Assembly (NCBI RefSeq): GCF_037392515.1
Contig: NC_090288.1
Span: forward strand, 14,117,969-14,181,968
DNA length: 64,000 bases
Reading direction: 5' to 3'
DNA from: Haliotis asinina
Taxonomy: Eukaryota > Mollusca > Gastropoda > Lepetellida > Haliotidae
Part shown: piece after piece, positions 35,401 to 48,709 of the stretch
Layout: each line of letters opens with the position of its first letter
Position numbering within the stretch: position 1 is the first letter of the stretch
The notes under the pieces: generated by a model
The model's database searches: none
Told to the model about the DNA's origin: nothing
The model's input: the letters and a program-made list of their open reading frames with translations, nothing else
Made by a program: the position numbers and the translations under genes

Positions 35401-36323
35401 AGGGGACACCTGAAAAAAGCATTGTTTTCATGCGAGTCTAGATCTGTTGAATGTTTTTCAATTTTATATGTTATTGTTTATACAATTAGGTACTCCCGAC
35501 AAACCAAAGCACAAATTATTACCTTCCTATGCATATATTTTGGTTCGTTAGCATGGTCAGGTATATTTTCGTAAATAAGGTATAATTAACTCAGAAAATA
35601 CCCGGATATCTGCAGAAACACCCAGAAAGTGCTTCATGAACACCCGGATACTGATTTCGTTCTTCATGGACGTTCCAGTTGTTAAATAAACACCGATGTA
35701 GATCCACATGAACACCTGTGCAGTGTTTTATGATCAATAACATGCCAATAATGCCACATGGACACCCCAAACTCTACCATTACAACACCTTTGTAGTTCT
35801 ACTTGAACACGTGGTAGCTCCGTGGTGAAAGTGTTCACACGCTTCAAGCCGAAAGTTCGATTCCCCACAGTGGTCAATGTGTGAAGTCCATCATATGTGT
35901 CCTGATTCGTGATAGCACTGGAGTATTTCTTTAAACTGGAATAAATAATATCTACTTGAATGTAAGTAAACTTAGTCTTCTTGAACATCCTGTTTTAATT
36001 GTATGCTTCTTGAATATCCACACTCAGCTTTCAAACAACCCTCAGTGGTGCCATATGAACGCCCAATCTTTACTCAATCAATTACCTTCTAATCTGAAAA
36101 AGATCTTTTAAATAGTTTGCACTTTTCTTTAATTGCACAAATATTAATTGATTTCTCTAGTTAGAGCAGTTGCCATTAGTAATGATTCACCACAAAAAAA
36201 CTAGATTGGATGGAAAAGCAATAAAAATCAGATGGCCCAAATGAATTGCGCCTCACCTTAGCATAACGATCGAGATGAGAAACTATACACTGCTATAGCC
36301 AGGTCCGATATTTCTCAAGTACA

Positions 36324-36608
36324 TCACCAGATGATCAATGATTCGGACAAGCTTGCGTGATACCTCTTCAGCATCTCGTGAGCAATTTGGTGATTACTAC
36401 ATTTTTCAATACAAGCGAATGAAAGGAAGACCTCATAACATAGTTGTATTGCACGTACCGAGATTATATCAGCTTTGTAATGATCGTATTTCTGTTTAAA
36501 TCTTTCCGTGACTCGCCAAATGTCCGACGAGATTCTACGGAAGATGATGTTTTTATTGTTCCAGCGCTCTTTGATGGCTAGGTGGAAAATTACGTCTTTC
36601 AGTTCCAT
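36324..36608 (-). other. Conserved 94-codon open frame in the array unit (copy C)
   Basis: Differs from the copy B frame only at a few residues near its start (MELKDVIFH against MERKAVFFH). Same caveats apply: hypothetical and possibly open only because the duplication is recent in this block. Confidence 0.25.
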
Positions 36609-38308
36609 CGAAAATGTGTATTATTTTCATTTTTGCGTGATTTATCAGCACTCGTTGTATCTCAATAACATCTGCCAAAGAGGATTAGCGTGGTGGAGAA
36701 AATCAACTCTGTCGACAATTCACGTCTGTTCTGTTATTGTAAGATATGATCAGAAGCAAACAGGGTTTTCTTTGGAGATGCGTTTGGGTTTTTTTGTCGT
36801 TACTGGGATTCGGTTCTTGAAAAGGGAAAACGATACGTTGTCCTATTTAGGTTATTGTAAGTGGGATAATTGTCGCCCGCCTGTCATCATTGTCGACTAT
36901 TGTTATCAATCATTGTCTTCATCAGAATATTTTATATATTTGTGCAACAACATCGTCGTCGTCAACATCATCATCATCACCGTCATCATCACCATCATCG
37001 AAAATCATCCATCAGCAGACATCAATCATCATTGTCAATCAATCATCATCGTTGTTTCAATGGAAGATGGACAATAATGTTTTCAAGAGCAAACAACCCC
37101 TAGAAAAGCTCGTTAATACCGATTCGAAAACTGTAATGGGTGGTTGAAAGTACTTGTGTTTAACTTGCACTTAGAATGGAATAATTAGTTTAAAAAATAA
37201 TCGACCAGTGCCAGAAAAAATACATTCAGATTATAAACAGCAAAGAATAAGGACATTCCCTATTTAGCAACAAATGATTAGTTGGAACAGAAATGTCGGA
37301 ATTCATTTTTGAAGGAACACGATTATCTCGAGGTTTTAAGCACTGTTTTTGTTTATTACACCTGAAACTATAATGCTGTGATACAGTGACGTCACGATCA
37401 GTGACGCGAGTCGGTGAATAAAACGTATTTAATAAGGCTAAATTTAATAGTTATTGATTACTATTCATGATATACTGTTTTCTCCAAAGAGACAAGACTT
37501 TATTGTAAAAGATAGCTGTAAATGTGCACCTTTCTTTATAAGCCGTTTCTCAATTTCTCTGTGTGATCAGAATCCCATTAGAATCCCCCACTCACATCCC
37601 CGAGGACCCTCACCCAACAACTTACAGGGTGGTAGATTGTGTACCACTGTGTTGAGACAAGATAACGCCGACAAATTACATTTTAGACTCACGTCATATT
37701 GATGGAATATTGCTGAATATGACAACAAATAAGCAGTTCCTTGGTAGCCATTAACTGAATTTACGTCGAAATACAATGAAACTGAGTGATGTGAGTTAAC
37801 CAATTAAGATATTTATTCTACATGGCGGCAGGGAAATGACTTTTTGTTCTAAAAACCATACTGGCAAATAGCATTATATCCAAGGTGCACTGTAAGCATC
37901 ATCCTTTTTTAAACAGTTGATTTAGGGGGAATGTTTAACAGAGGAATAATTATTTGTTTCTGACAGATGTTAAATGTTTGAATAACTCAAATAACATTCT
38001 GAACAGATCCTTTAGGCTACATTGCAAATAACTGACGGTGGTGGTTTAGTTTTCCAGATATATAATTGAAAACCAAGGTTTGTAGTGAGAACGTCCGTTT
38101 ACTCCTTTTCACGAGGTTTGTCCTCCTAACATAGAAAACCTTGATACAGAGTTACAATGATAAACAGTTGATAGGTTATTGTTATTGAGGATAGTTGAAG
38201 GTCAAATGATCGAAGGTTTCACGAAAATTATTCTGTCGTATATGTGATAAACGTGTGACTAGTGTGTGCCAAGAGTGGACATGTGTGCCAAAAAGGCTCT
38301 CCCAACAG

Positions 38309-38420
38309 TGACAATTGTAGAGTTGTAGGGTGTGTATCAACTGTAGACGTGACGGGTGTGTAGCAATTGTAGATGTGACGGGTGTGTGACAGTTGTAGAC
38401 GTGACGAGTGTGTGACAAGG
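38309..38420 (+). repeat. 26-bp minisatellite (copy C)
   Basis: About four units ending GTAGACGTGACG, at the position of the longer copy B array. Confidence 0.8.
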
Positions 38421-38497
38421 ATGGACATATGTATAGAATCTACTCTTTCTTCTCTCTCTCCTTTGCTCCATTCCTCCTCAAGATCGGACACGTGATC

Positions 38498-38707
38498 AGC
38501 GACGAATGTACTGAAAACGATTTGTTAAGTGGTGACCATGGAGAGAATCGCATAGATGATCTGCTTGTACACAATTCGAGGCCGCCTGCTTCTGAATTCG
38601 TCACGCACCCGGATGAAAGTTTGGAGCAATTTCATTCGCCGTTTGAGCTCCAATTCAAAGATCATGATCTCGGATCAATCAACCCTGTACTGTTTGGCCA
38701 AACGTGA
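38498..38707 (+). other. Acidic open frame, copy C
   Basis: Partner of the copy B frame at 28,538. The open frame extends upstream to 38,408, but similarity to copy B begins only at about 38,490. Confidence 0.3.
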
Positions 38708-38740
38708 GAGGGATCTGTTGTCTGCATAGTCAACTAATCG

Positions 38741-38975
38741 CAGACTGTCAAACCCGTGAAGATCCGGGCTACGACTGATCTTCAGTAAGAGGCGACTAAC
38801 GATATCGGTGGTCAGGCTACAGTGGTTACTTTGTTGACACATGTCTTCGCATCCCAATTGCATAGATCGATGTTCATGCTGGATTGTCTGATTCAGCCTC
38901 GAGTACTTACCGAGGGCTGCCATATAGTTTGAATATTGTTGAATGCGGCGTAAAACTAAACTCACTAATTCACTC
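38741..38975 (+). mobile_element. SINE, family 2
   Basis: Copy C equivalent of 28,800-29,045, ending GAATGCGGCGTAAAACTAAAC and CTCACTAATTCACTCAC; better preserved tail than in copy B. Confidence 0.8.
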
Positions 38976-39242
38976 ACACAGACTTTGAAAAATCGAAGGT
39001 TTAGCCAAGATACGTGGATACGACATGACTCGCTAGTTCGTAAATTACACAATGTATGAAATCAAGTAAACCACATCGATTGACAGAAATAAAGGTCGTT
39101 GGAATATTGCTGAAAGCGGCGTAAAACCATACACAGCCACTCCTCCGAATTCAGCTGCCGTCAAGTTAGTAGGGACGTTTAATGGTTGGTCTGCTAGTGC
39201 AGCTGCCTTGCATGGACTGGTGTATAGTATACATCATGCCGA

Positions 39243-42200
39243 TTTTTTTTAATTCATTCAAATCAGTAGACACAAGCACAAATAAATAATGCAACAGAAC
39301 AAGTACACAATAAGTTCATATGGGTAGAAATTATACGTCCTTGAAATATGGCAGCAGTGGTGACCATTTTCGGTCAAATTGCAATATCTTATTATTTTTA
39401 TTGGCAAGAAACTTTTCATTTTTGAAAATGTCACCTAATATTTGTAGAAATGTATCAAGTGATAACTTGGTGCTTTTAAAACTTGACACATGGATGTATT
39501 TTCACCAGCAAGAAGTATAGGGATCATTAAGTCAGTTTAATTTGCGCCCATTAAGACTGTGTATTTTGTCAGGGTAATTTTTTTCTGTTGTTTTATCCTC
39601 AATATATTCTTTCATTTTCAGAACGAATGTTTTCACACATTCACATTCCCAAAAAATATGTATTGTATCAAATTTTCAGACACGAAGTTACAAAATGAGC
39701 AATGTTCATCATCAATTTCATTTTCAGTAATTATATTTTGTGTATATAATGTTATGACTAATTTTTAACTGAAAGTCAATAAATTTAGTATCTGTGTGCA
39801 TCTTCTATATTCTTTGAAAATATGTTTCCAAGGGACTACAGTGTCAGTGAGTTGTTGCCATTTTTCACATGTAGAAGGGAAGTTTCCAGTACTTATAAGC
39901 TTATCATAGAAATATGTGGATCTCTAAAAGTAAACATATCAGTGATGTGCTAAGATAATGATTGTGAACAATCTTTAGATTGTTTCTAATAGTATCTTTT
40001 CATTTTCTTGGTATATTTGAAAGAACTAGGTAGTAATCAAGAACAGTGCCTTTGATTTTGTAAGTTTTCTTAAATTCATTAAATGCCAAAATACCTTGAT
40101 CATTACAAGTCTCTTATAGAGTAAATATCTTTGAGATGCCAAAGTCTTATAATAAAATTACCATTTTGGAATTGATGGTTGAACCAAAGGGGTTCAGATT
40201 AGATTTCATCAATATTTGTAAAATCAGTTTTATGTGTTATAACATATTCCCCATGCTACCAACACATCTTTCCAATAGGGATTCATTATATTCACATAAT
40301 TTTCAATATTGGCTCCAAGCAGAAATATATTATTTATATCCTTGAATGGAAAGGTACTAGGACTAGTATTTGTATTTTGAAGATATTTATTTAATCTTGA
40401 CAGTTTTAATACCTCTACATTAACCATTCTGAATTTATAAAACCATGAATTTATAAAATATATCTTTTAATTTATCACTGAATTCCTTTGCAGGATCTGG
40501 GAATGAAGTCAATGTATGCACCAATGATGAGAGTGCTAAAGTTTTAACAATCGTTATTTTCCCTATTAATGTCAAATTTCTTTTCCTCCAATTCCCTTGA
40601 GTTCTATTAATAATTTCTGGTCTTTTTCTTGTATTAATTACCGACAGGTTATTCAAGTTAGGATTAAGCTTATTCCTAGTATATCAAAATCCCCACTGTG
40701 CCAATCAAGCTTTAGATCCTGATATAACATCATGTTACTACCTGCCATTGAGCCTATCCATATTGTTTCAGTCTTCTCTACGTTTATTCTTAAACCAGAC
40801 ATTCTGTAGAAATTATTGACTGTGTCAACTGCTATGCTTAAGCTATCTTCACATCCATCAAGAAATAATTCAGTATCATCTGCATATTGTCCAATTTTTT
40901 GTTCAGTATTATTCAGTGTAATTCCTTTTATTGCACTGTTGTGACGGATCATTGTTCCTACAATTTCTGCCACTAAAAGGAATATGTAGGGAGAGACCGG
41001 GTCACCTTGTCTGCAACCCCTTTCATTGTGAAAAAATTGAGATAAATGACCCTTTTGTATAACATAAGACGTATTAGATTATTGATTAATATTTTGATCC
41101 ATTTTTCCATATTGGGTCCAAAGCCAAACTTTCCTCTATTGTTAGAATTGTAAATTCTTTAGAGACAGTGTCAAAAGCTTTTTCAAAGACAAAAAGTAAC
41201 AACAGTCCCTTTAAACATTTACCTTGTAATTTTGATTCAAATATCATATAATAGACCAATGTCCTCACTAATACATCTTCCAGGAATAAACTCTGTCTGA
41301 GTTTCATGAATATGTGTATTCAAGGTTTTTTTTATAATTATTGGCTATACATTTGCTGAGTATTTTATACACAGAATTCAGTAGGGAAATTGGGCGCCAG
41401 TTTTTTAACTGTCTAAAACCAATTTAAAGAATTCTATTGGGAAACGATCTATTCCTGGACTTTTGTTAGTTCTCATTGATGTAACAGCTTGTATTATTTC
41501 ATCTATCGTAGTGTCACCCTCAAGAATTTTAGCCTCAACAGTCTTTAGTTTAGGTGTAATAGTATCATTGCATATTTGAATATATTTACCTGCTATTGTA
41601 TCACTTGATGCGTGTAAATTTTCACAAACATTTTCTTTGTTAATTCAAAATAGCCTTACCATCTGATATTACTTTTCCTTTGTCATTAATGACGGTATTC
41701 ATAAGCTTACTGGTATAATTTCTCTTTTCGACATGACAGATATAATTGGTTGGTTTTTCTCCTTCCTCGTACCACTTAATTCTGTTTCTTATTTGTATAC
41801 CTCTTATTTCATCTTCTTTTAATTTTTCAAATTCTAGTTTACATTTGGATAGTTCAGAAAGTTTAGTTTCACATATCGTTTGGAAGTGTTCTCTGATTTC
41901 TTCTTCTATTGCCGAAATTGTTTTGTTTTCTAGATTTTTTTATTTTTCAGTTTTGATGTGTTTTAGGCAAGAAGAGAATGATATTGTTTTCCCCCTTACT
42001 TTCATCAAAAATGTTTCTAAAAACAATGTGTAACTTATATTAAGTTGTAATTTTGAGTCCTCAGTATGACCTAGTTCATCCTCAGTGCAGTTACAGTATT
42101 CTAATTTTGTTTCAAAAAGCCTGTTCTTGTCCATATTTACATATTCCTGATTATATAGTAATGATGTATTTAGTTCTCAGTATCCACTTGCCCGTTCCTA

Positions 42201-43470
42201 ACGAAGTTCTCGGGAAAAGGACATGGTAATTGCCGAATGATCAGATTTTTATCCTGGAAGTATTGAACAGTCACTTGTTATGTTTGTAAATCTTGTGAAA
42301 CTAAAAAGAAATCAGGTCTAGACTGTTGTTTCGGTTTTTTCCCACCATGTCTACTGTTTTACATCGGAATTTCTTTCCCTCTAAATGTCTATCAAATCAT
42401 ACGTTTCTATATTACCTAACAATACCGTTCTTGCTTTTGGATTATTAATATTTTTATAATTTTCTAAGTCAGTGGAGTGATTAAGAACTAAGTTCCAGTC
42501 TCTACATATCACAAGAGATTCATTTTCAAATCCATCGATATTGTGAAATAAGGCATGATAAAATTCAGGTTCATCTTGATTAGGACCGTATATATTAGTC
42601 AGTGTGATTCTTATTCCTTCTATAGTTACATCTGCTATTATATAGTTTCCATTGTTGTCAGTCTTGAATTTGTGGATATTTACTTCCAAATTATTGTTAA
42701 ATAGGATAGTCAGCAACCTCATTCATTTCTCATAGTATATCATCCACTTTGGCTATATGAATATCTTGCAGGCATATACTTGAAAACTTTCTTTTACGCC
42801 AAACTTGGATTATTTCTTTTCGTTTTCTCTTTTCTGCGAGGCCTCTGCAATTGACTGAAGCTATTCTCATCTTATCACCCATATTGATTCATAATAGGTA
42901 TTATATCTCAACTACCTACTAAAAAGGATGTTTTTTTATATATTTTTAGTGAAAACAAGATAACAAAAGACATTTGAAAACATAAAATCTAAAGAAAAAG
43001 TGTTACCACAAGTCAAATCTATCCTATACTAAATAACTGACAATAAACGAGACCACTGTATCAATATGTATAGGTAACACCTGCTAGATCTTCTGTTGAC
43101 AAATACACACAAGAGAGAAATTTACAAGACGTGTCCTAGAACTAGGTCAGATAAGGGAGGCTACTCTAAATTCTGGTCGGTTAAATAACCATATCCGAAG
43201 AACTTCACATGAATACATCTTTCAACACACAAGAATTACTGTCAACATTAAATATATATATTTTGTTCTTATATGAATAAATACAAACATATATGTATGT
43301 ATATCACAAACTCGCGTTTTTGAGACCAACGAGGACGGGCAGTCGAGTGAACAAGTGGCAGACTTGCATGTCTCTCGACAGTTTAGTGCAAGTCTCATGA
43401 TCTGTGACCGACTTACACATCGGGATATAAAACATATGATTCACATCCTCAAAATGCTAATCGTGCATAG
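39243..43470 (-). mobile_element. L1/Tx1-type LINE, degenerate, inserted in copy C
   Basis: Reading on the minus strand: an AP endonuclease region starting MGDKMRIASVNCRGL (near 42,890), with LTNIYGPNQDEPEFY and RDWNLVLNHS (42,420-42,620); then a reverse transcriptase with KSPGIDRFPIEF-like (near 41,440), WRPISLLNSVYKIL (near 41,380), FEKAFDTV (near 41,170), RGCRQGDPVSPYIF (near 41,010) and IGQYADDTELFLDG (near 40,880); then a C-terminal region to about 40,440. The 3' end is a short A run at 39,243-39,251 (T on this strand). The frame is broken by several stops and shifts, so it is dead. The 5' edge is unclear: 42,900-43,470 could be its untranslated leader. No ORF1 was recognised. Confidence 0.85.
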
Positions 43471-43540
43471 ATACAATATTCAGAAAAAAATTAATATAGA
43501 TAGAGATAGGTATATGTAATAAATAAGTGCTACAACATTG

Positions 43541-43700
43541 AATGTGTTTTGGGGAGCGGAATGGTTCAAACGTCCACCCGTCACGCTGAAGAACCGAGGT
43601 CGATTCCCCGCATGAGAATGGGGTCCATTTCCTGCGTCCCTCGCCGTGATATTGCTGGAATATTTCTTCAAGTAACATAAAACTCACTCACTCGGTGTGT
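43541..43700 (+). mobile_element. tRNA-headed SINE, family 1 variant
   Basis: GGAGCGGAATGGTTCAAACG, GGTCGATTCCCCGCATG, TGATATTGCTGGAATATTTC, AACTCACTCACTCG. Orthologous to 29,511-29,640. Confidence 0.85.
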
Positions 43701-44577
43701 TTTTGATGCATGTTTTACAGATATAAACGTCCGTGCATATGCGCCTTGTCGTCTGTCTGTATTCTAAACCTTGGTTTCAACATGATGCTTTCATGATCCC
43801 CTAATTTTTAAAGTGCTTATATCTGCTTCCTTTTTCTGCATTGTTGTAATCCTCTCCTTATTTCTCTCTGATCTTCTTTGACTGCCCTCCACTTATCTTG
43901 TACCAAGTAAAAGAATTCCGGAGAAGCATCTTCTAACGTTTCCAGAATTTGTTATCCAAATACGGAACTATTACAGTGCTTATATCTGTTTCATCTGCAT
44001 TGTTGTAACCCTCTCCTTATTTCTCTCTCATCTTCTTTCACTGCCCTCCACTTATCTTGTACCAACTAAATGAATTCCGGAGAAGCACCTTCTAACGTTT
44101 CCAGAATTTTTTTTCCAACATTACCTCAGTAAATAAGAGACTGTAAATAGATCCATGTGACACTTTATCGCTGGTTTTAAACCACTGGCCCCGATGTCCC
44201 GGAAGTGAGCGGTGCACAATCTCCCCGCGCCAGACAGAGAGTCTTCTTTTGCTCTTTGAAGTTCCTGGTAGAGGATTAATGTGGAATAAAAGGACTTGGT
44301 TTAGAGACAGTTTTGTGTCATTGAAATTACGGAGGAAGTGTCGGCAGTGCTTTACAAACTGAATTAAGGACAAACACGCTTCGACGCGACCAGAGATCTT
44401 CGGTTGTCTTTGTTAATTTTCAAATCCAAGAACAAAATATTAAGAAGTGACCTATTATCTATATATGGTGATGAAAAGGCGAAGAATGTATCACACATTA
44501 ACATATATAATCAAACCTGATAAATGGACTAAACGACTTTCGTGGAATCTGACCTTCAAAATCAGGAGCCGAAATCA

Positions 44578-44700
44578 CTGACTGACTAAGTGAATTTAGG
44601 TTTACGCTGCTTTTAACAATGGGAATCGAACTCGGGTCTTCGGTGTGACGAGTGAACACTTGAACCACTTGGCTACCACAGCGAACCTGACTTTACAAGA
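44578..44700 (-). mobile_element. tRNA-headed SINE, family 1, internally deleted
   Basis: Minus-strand head GTAGCCAAGTGGTTCAAGTG and box GAGTTCGATTCCC, with the GATATTGC tail mostly lost. Confidence 0.7.
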
Positions 44701-46090
44701 AGTTTTTAAAAATCAAAGATAATCCTGAGTTGTCGGGGAAAACGTAAAGAAGACTTATAATGGTCTACTCTAATGTTCTATATCGTACGATGGGCATACA
44801 AAAGAAGCCCCGTTTACACCTGAACAAACGTCCCGGCGCCCGTCTCTAATAAACCACACACACACAAACACACACGCACGAACACGCATGCACACACTGC
44901 CCAATCCCCTACAGGCCACTTGCACACACAGACGCACACACACACTGGACGAAAATATACAATGTCGGCTCCCTGACTCTTTGAACACCCGCCTTTTATT
45001 TTAGTTGACGAACTTTTATTCACAAAAGGACAAACTGTTCAAAGTAACTTCTGGAATAGTTTATCTTTAATATGCTCGTCCCCTTCTTTGCTGCCTCGCA
45101 AAGTGGTCGGCCTGTACGTCTCCATTTCATGACTTCAAAGAATATACCGCCTAAATATGACCTGCACAAATACTTCGTGTATGCCATAAGACAATGTCTT
45201 GATACAGTGGCAAGATCTACTAAAAACGCATGTTTTACATCAAAGGGAGGCTGACAATCATGTAAACTCTCTTCATCCATAAAAGGCATGAAATGATTGG
45301 TAAAGTGTTTGGGGTTTTGTTAGACAAAGACTTCGTTTGATGTCGATCTGTTAGAGTACAGATATATCTCGGCATATCTGACGTGTTCGACTTGAGAACT
45401 TGAGAAGCCCTGTTTAATTGCCTTTTACCTCAGTAAATATGGATGGAGCCATGGTGTTCAGTGTGTTAAGTAAAGGGACATTACGTGCATCTGAAGGACT
45501 GAACAGCATCATTTAAACCAGCTCGGGTGTGCGTGTTGTGTGGTGTGTGAGAGGGAAACAGGGAAGGAGAGAAGAGGGTATAGATGAGGATGGGAGCGAC
45601 TGAGTGAGACAGTGGGGGAGAGACAGAGCCACAGTATCAGAGAGAAAGGGAAGAAGCGAGACACAAACAGCGTAAAACAGATTAGGAATATAGAAAGGAG
45701 GAAGAGATGAGGAAAAAGTAAGAGAGAAAGAGAGAAACAAGGTAACATAGAGAAGGAGAGGAGAAGAGAGAGACGGGGGCGAAGCGAGAGAGAGAGAGTG
45801 GGAGAGGAGAGAAAGAGAGGTATCAGAGAAAGAGTGGAAGAGAGAGGGGATCAGCCTGAAACAGACAGTAGGAATGTAAAGAGGAGGTAGAGACGATAGA
45901 TAGATAGATAGATAGATAGAGAGGGAGATAGGGGAGAGGAGGAGGGGAGAGAGAGAGAGAGAGAGATGGAGGAGAGGGGAGAAAGAGATCCAATAATGTA
46001 AACAATGTAAACAATGAGGATATGTGTGGTAAGGAAGAAAAACAGATATAGACTTATATGGATGCCATTGCTCAAACTCACTTACTCACT

Positions 46091-47240
46091 CACTCTCTCT
46101 CTCATCACACGGATTAACACGTGGACTGTCACACTGTGACCGTTACGCAACCTAAAGAAAGCACCGAACGTCTCCGAGAACCAGTTAAGAACAGAAACAA
46201 TCATTTCCCGGAGTCTCTGTCTAAAAATAATCCCCCTGATAAGCCTAATTGAATAGCCCGCAACAATTTCACAGTTCAAAGGACCCATGGAGCGATACTT
46301 CTGCGTTAATGTTCTGAGTGAAGAGGTTGACCAGTGTATGTCATGAAACGGAGACGGACAAAATGCTTCAAAGGGACGTCTCCAAGCTCTGCCTCGACCA
46401 CAGTCTAGACCGAGTAGACGAAGCTCCTTTCCTTGTTTAACACTCTCTGTATCCCCTTGAGGTGACAAGATAGATCGAACAAGTCTCTGTATGTCTTTTC
46501 TTCGTGAGGTGACAAGATACAATATGTCGCCATCTATCTGTACAACGTGAGTACAATATGCCTTCATTTGTCTTTACCTCGTGAGGTGACAATATGTCGT
46601 CATTTATCTGTACAGCGTAGGTGGGTAAGGTAAAGCATGGCTTCATTTGTCTTTACCTCGAGAGGTGACAAGGTAGAACAGATCTTCAGCTGTCTGTAGC
46701 CCATGAAATGTCGAAATACATTATGTCATATCTCTTTACTCCATGAGACAGCAAGATACAGTATGTCACCATCTGTCTGTATCCTGTAAGATGGTAAGAC
46801 AATATGTCCTTCGAAGGCAAACTTTAGCAACGCCTCATGTCGTAAGTAAGTCGAAATGTGGGTGGAAATGACCTGTAATGCCATCTGAAGCGATGTGCAT
46901 GCAGATGTGTTGGGCAGATTATATTACTTACGCAAGTATTGTGGTGCTTGCCGCATGATGGATCGCCATTAGCATGGATCTTCCAGAAGGACACATGCAA
47001 CTGAGTCCAATCCAGCCAGTCCTTGTATTTTTCCTTTATGTCGAGCGAAGGGCTGAGTAGCAACAAGTACCGTCTTTTCAGCGTTTTGGTATGAGATACC
47101 AGAGGATCGAACTACCGGTCTCTATCCGCTTTTGAACGGAGAGAAAACCGAAGCAAATTACAAAATGGAGTGAGTGAATATTCGTTAAACCCTTTTCGGT
47201 AGTGTTACAGCAATATCACCTCTGAGAACACCAGAAAAAA
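46091..47240. repeat. Array copy D, partial and more diverged
   Basis: 46,130-46,440 matches 20-340 of copy A; 46,800-47,235 matches 24,690-25,170 of copy B. The middle of the unit is missing. Similarity ends at an A run at 47,237-47,247 next to a tRNA-like repeat, marking the right edge of the array. Confidence 0.8.
46440..46800. repeat. Best preserved run of the ~50-bp minisatellite (copy D)
   Basis: Six to seven consecutive units containing CAATATGTC, CATCTGTCTGTA and CGTGAGGTGACAAG variants. This is the clearest sign that the scattered blocks in copies A-C derive from one tandem minisatellite. Confidence 0.8.
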
Positions 47241-47254
47241 AAAAACATCGCATA

Positions 47255-47335
47255 TTGTGGGGAATCGAACCCGAGCCTTAGCCGATGGACGCGTTATCCA
47301 CAAAGCTACCCTCGAATGCTACGCTGTTTACTATG
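47255..47335 (-). mobile_element. tRNA-derived SINE head
   Basis: Minus strand reads GGTAGCTTTGTGGATAACGC (A box), GGCTAAGGCTCGGGTTCGAT and TCCCC (B box), ending in a T run at 47,247-47,237. The pattern of both Pol III boxes resembles a tRNA, but the cloverleaf is not clean and no acceptor stem is apparent. Confidence 0.55.
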
Positions 47336-47344
47336 GGTATATGT

Positions 47345-47520
47345 TAGTCGGGTGGTTTGATGTTCAGCGGTGATATGACGCTGGTCTGTAGTTAATGGAG
47401 TCTGGACCAGACCATCCAGTGATCAACAGCATGATTACCAATTTACGCAGTTGGGATACGATGACATGTATCAACCAAGTAAGCGACCCAGACCACCCGA
47501 TCGTTATTCGACTATCACAA
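47345..47520 (-). mobile_element. SINE, family 2
   Basis: Minus strand: GGTGGTCTGGGTCGCTTACT, TTGGTTGATACATGTCATCG, TATCCCAACTGCGTAAATTG, ATCACTGGATGGTCTGGTCC. The tail is truncated. Confidence 0.75.
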
Positions 47521-48295
47521 CAAGCATGGGATACCGAAGACCAATTCTAACCAGGGTCTGGGTTGGAATTATGTAAATAGGCTTAGAAATTCTCATGGCG
47601 TCTATTTATCAAAACGGAACCAATTTCCCATCACCAAACGTCCTGACATTGCATGGTACATATTACTGCCTCAAATGGTACAGTTTCCGTCAATCGATAC
47701 AATCATCAGTGGACTGTATCAAATCGATATGATCCAATTGTTGAATACACTGCCAGTTCCACCATGTTTAACGCTGTGGTTGGAAATTCTCATTACTGAG
47801 AACCATGGCCTTTTGGTACGCTGTTGGCGAGATTTCAACAAATCCCACTAAAGCCGAATTTATAAGGAATATTTCCTCATTTAGTTTATTGGTAAAATGC
47901 TTGGCATGGGACAGATTGGAAGAACTCTGTAACATGGTTAAGGGGATTGATATTTCTATTTGGTTGACTTAGTTTCGCTGATTGGATGTTTCTAAATCTT
48001 GTTTATTTCGATGAAATTGTTATCAAAATTGGATTGGGCGAGAGACAAGGAACGAAGATGAGAAATGCAGCTAACAGTGTCTGTACTGAAAAGGAATGAT
48101 GGAATCGTTCAAGGTTTTGATATTAGATATTATAAAATAAATTTTAACAATGATAACGTTTCGTTATCTTATCTCAAGGGCTAATCATTCAATATATTTC
48201 AGTCTTGAAGCACATATAAATTCAGTTTTCCTATCAACTGACGTAAAAGCTGAGGCGGCCGTCTCGAAGTTCTACTGTTCAAGCATGTTCCTCTT
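47521..48295. other. No gene seen
   Basis: Sequence without recognised repeats. Short open frames lack support. Confidence 0.5.
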
Positions 48296-48299
48296 GAAT

Positions 48300-48470
48300 T
48301 CGGGGCGGTTGGGTAGACTAGTGGTTAAAGCGTTTGCTTGTCATGGCGATGACAGAGGTTCGATTCGGCACATGGGTACAATGGGTGAAGCCAGTTTCTG
48401 GTATCCCCCTCTCTGATATTGCTGGAATATTGCAGCGGCGTAAAACCATACTACTCAGTCACTCCTCCGA
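48300..48470 (+). mobile_element. tRNA-headed SINE, family 1
   Basis: GGGTAGACTAGTGGTTAAAGCG, GAGGTTCGATTCGGCACATG, GGGTACAATGGGTGAAGCC, TGATATTGCTGGAATATTGC, GGCGTAAAACC. A second tail fragment (48,637-48,705) follows a GT microsatellite. Confidence 0.9.
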
Positions 48471-48539
48471 AGTCAACTGCTGTCAAGTTGAGTGGTGGCT
48501 CTCCTAGTGATGCTGCCCTGCATGTACCGGTGTGTAGTG

Positions 48540-48592
48540 TGGTAGTGTGTGTGTGTGCGTGTGTGCGTGTGTGCGTGTGTGCGTGTGTACAA
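48540..48592 (+). repeat. (GT)n/(GTGTGC)n microsatellite
   Basis: Alternating GTGTGTGC units between two SINE pieces; the nearby open frames are compositional. Confidence 0.9.
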
Positions 48593-48709
48593 TTCTAATT
48601 GGCTTACTTCAGTTTTACCAGAACTTTGGTTTTCCGGTATCCTCCGTGATATGGCTGGAACATTGCCACAAGCGGCGCATAATCATACTCACTCACTCAC
48701 TCAAAATAT

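Larger units (their letters stand above)
33231..39240. repeat. Array copy C, left part
   Basis: Follows copy B from 23,350 to about 29,290 nearly base for base with small indels. It has the same minisatellites, the conserved block (36,105-36,620), the CAT microsatellite (36,958-37,010) and family-2 SINE. Similarity to B is interrupted at the LINE insertion. Confidence 0.85.
43471..46090. repeat. Array copy C, right part
   Basis: 43,510-45,005 aligns with 29,490-30,620 of B and 45,010-46,090 with 32,540-33,350; the part matching 30,620-32,540 is missing. A local duplication near 43,800-44,110 repeats CTTATTTCTCTCTSATCTTC-like and ACTTATCTTGTACCAA strings. It contains CA-rich (44,858-44,945) and GA/GATA-rich (45,545-45,985) tracts. 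Confidence 0.8.

Noticed and set aside
42180-42722. Host AP endonuclease gene
   Set aside because: The endonuclease blocks are followed in order by LINE reverse transcriptase blocks on the same strand.
47255-47335. A functional tRNA gene on the minus strand
   Set aside because: A and B box motifs are seen, but pairing of stems is poor and the element lies at a repeat boundary.
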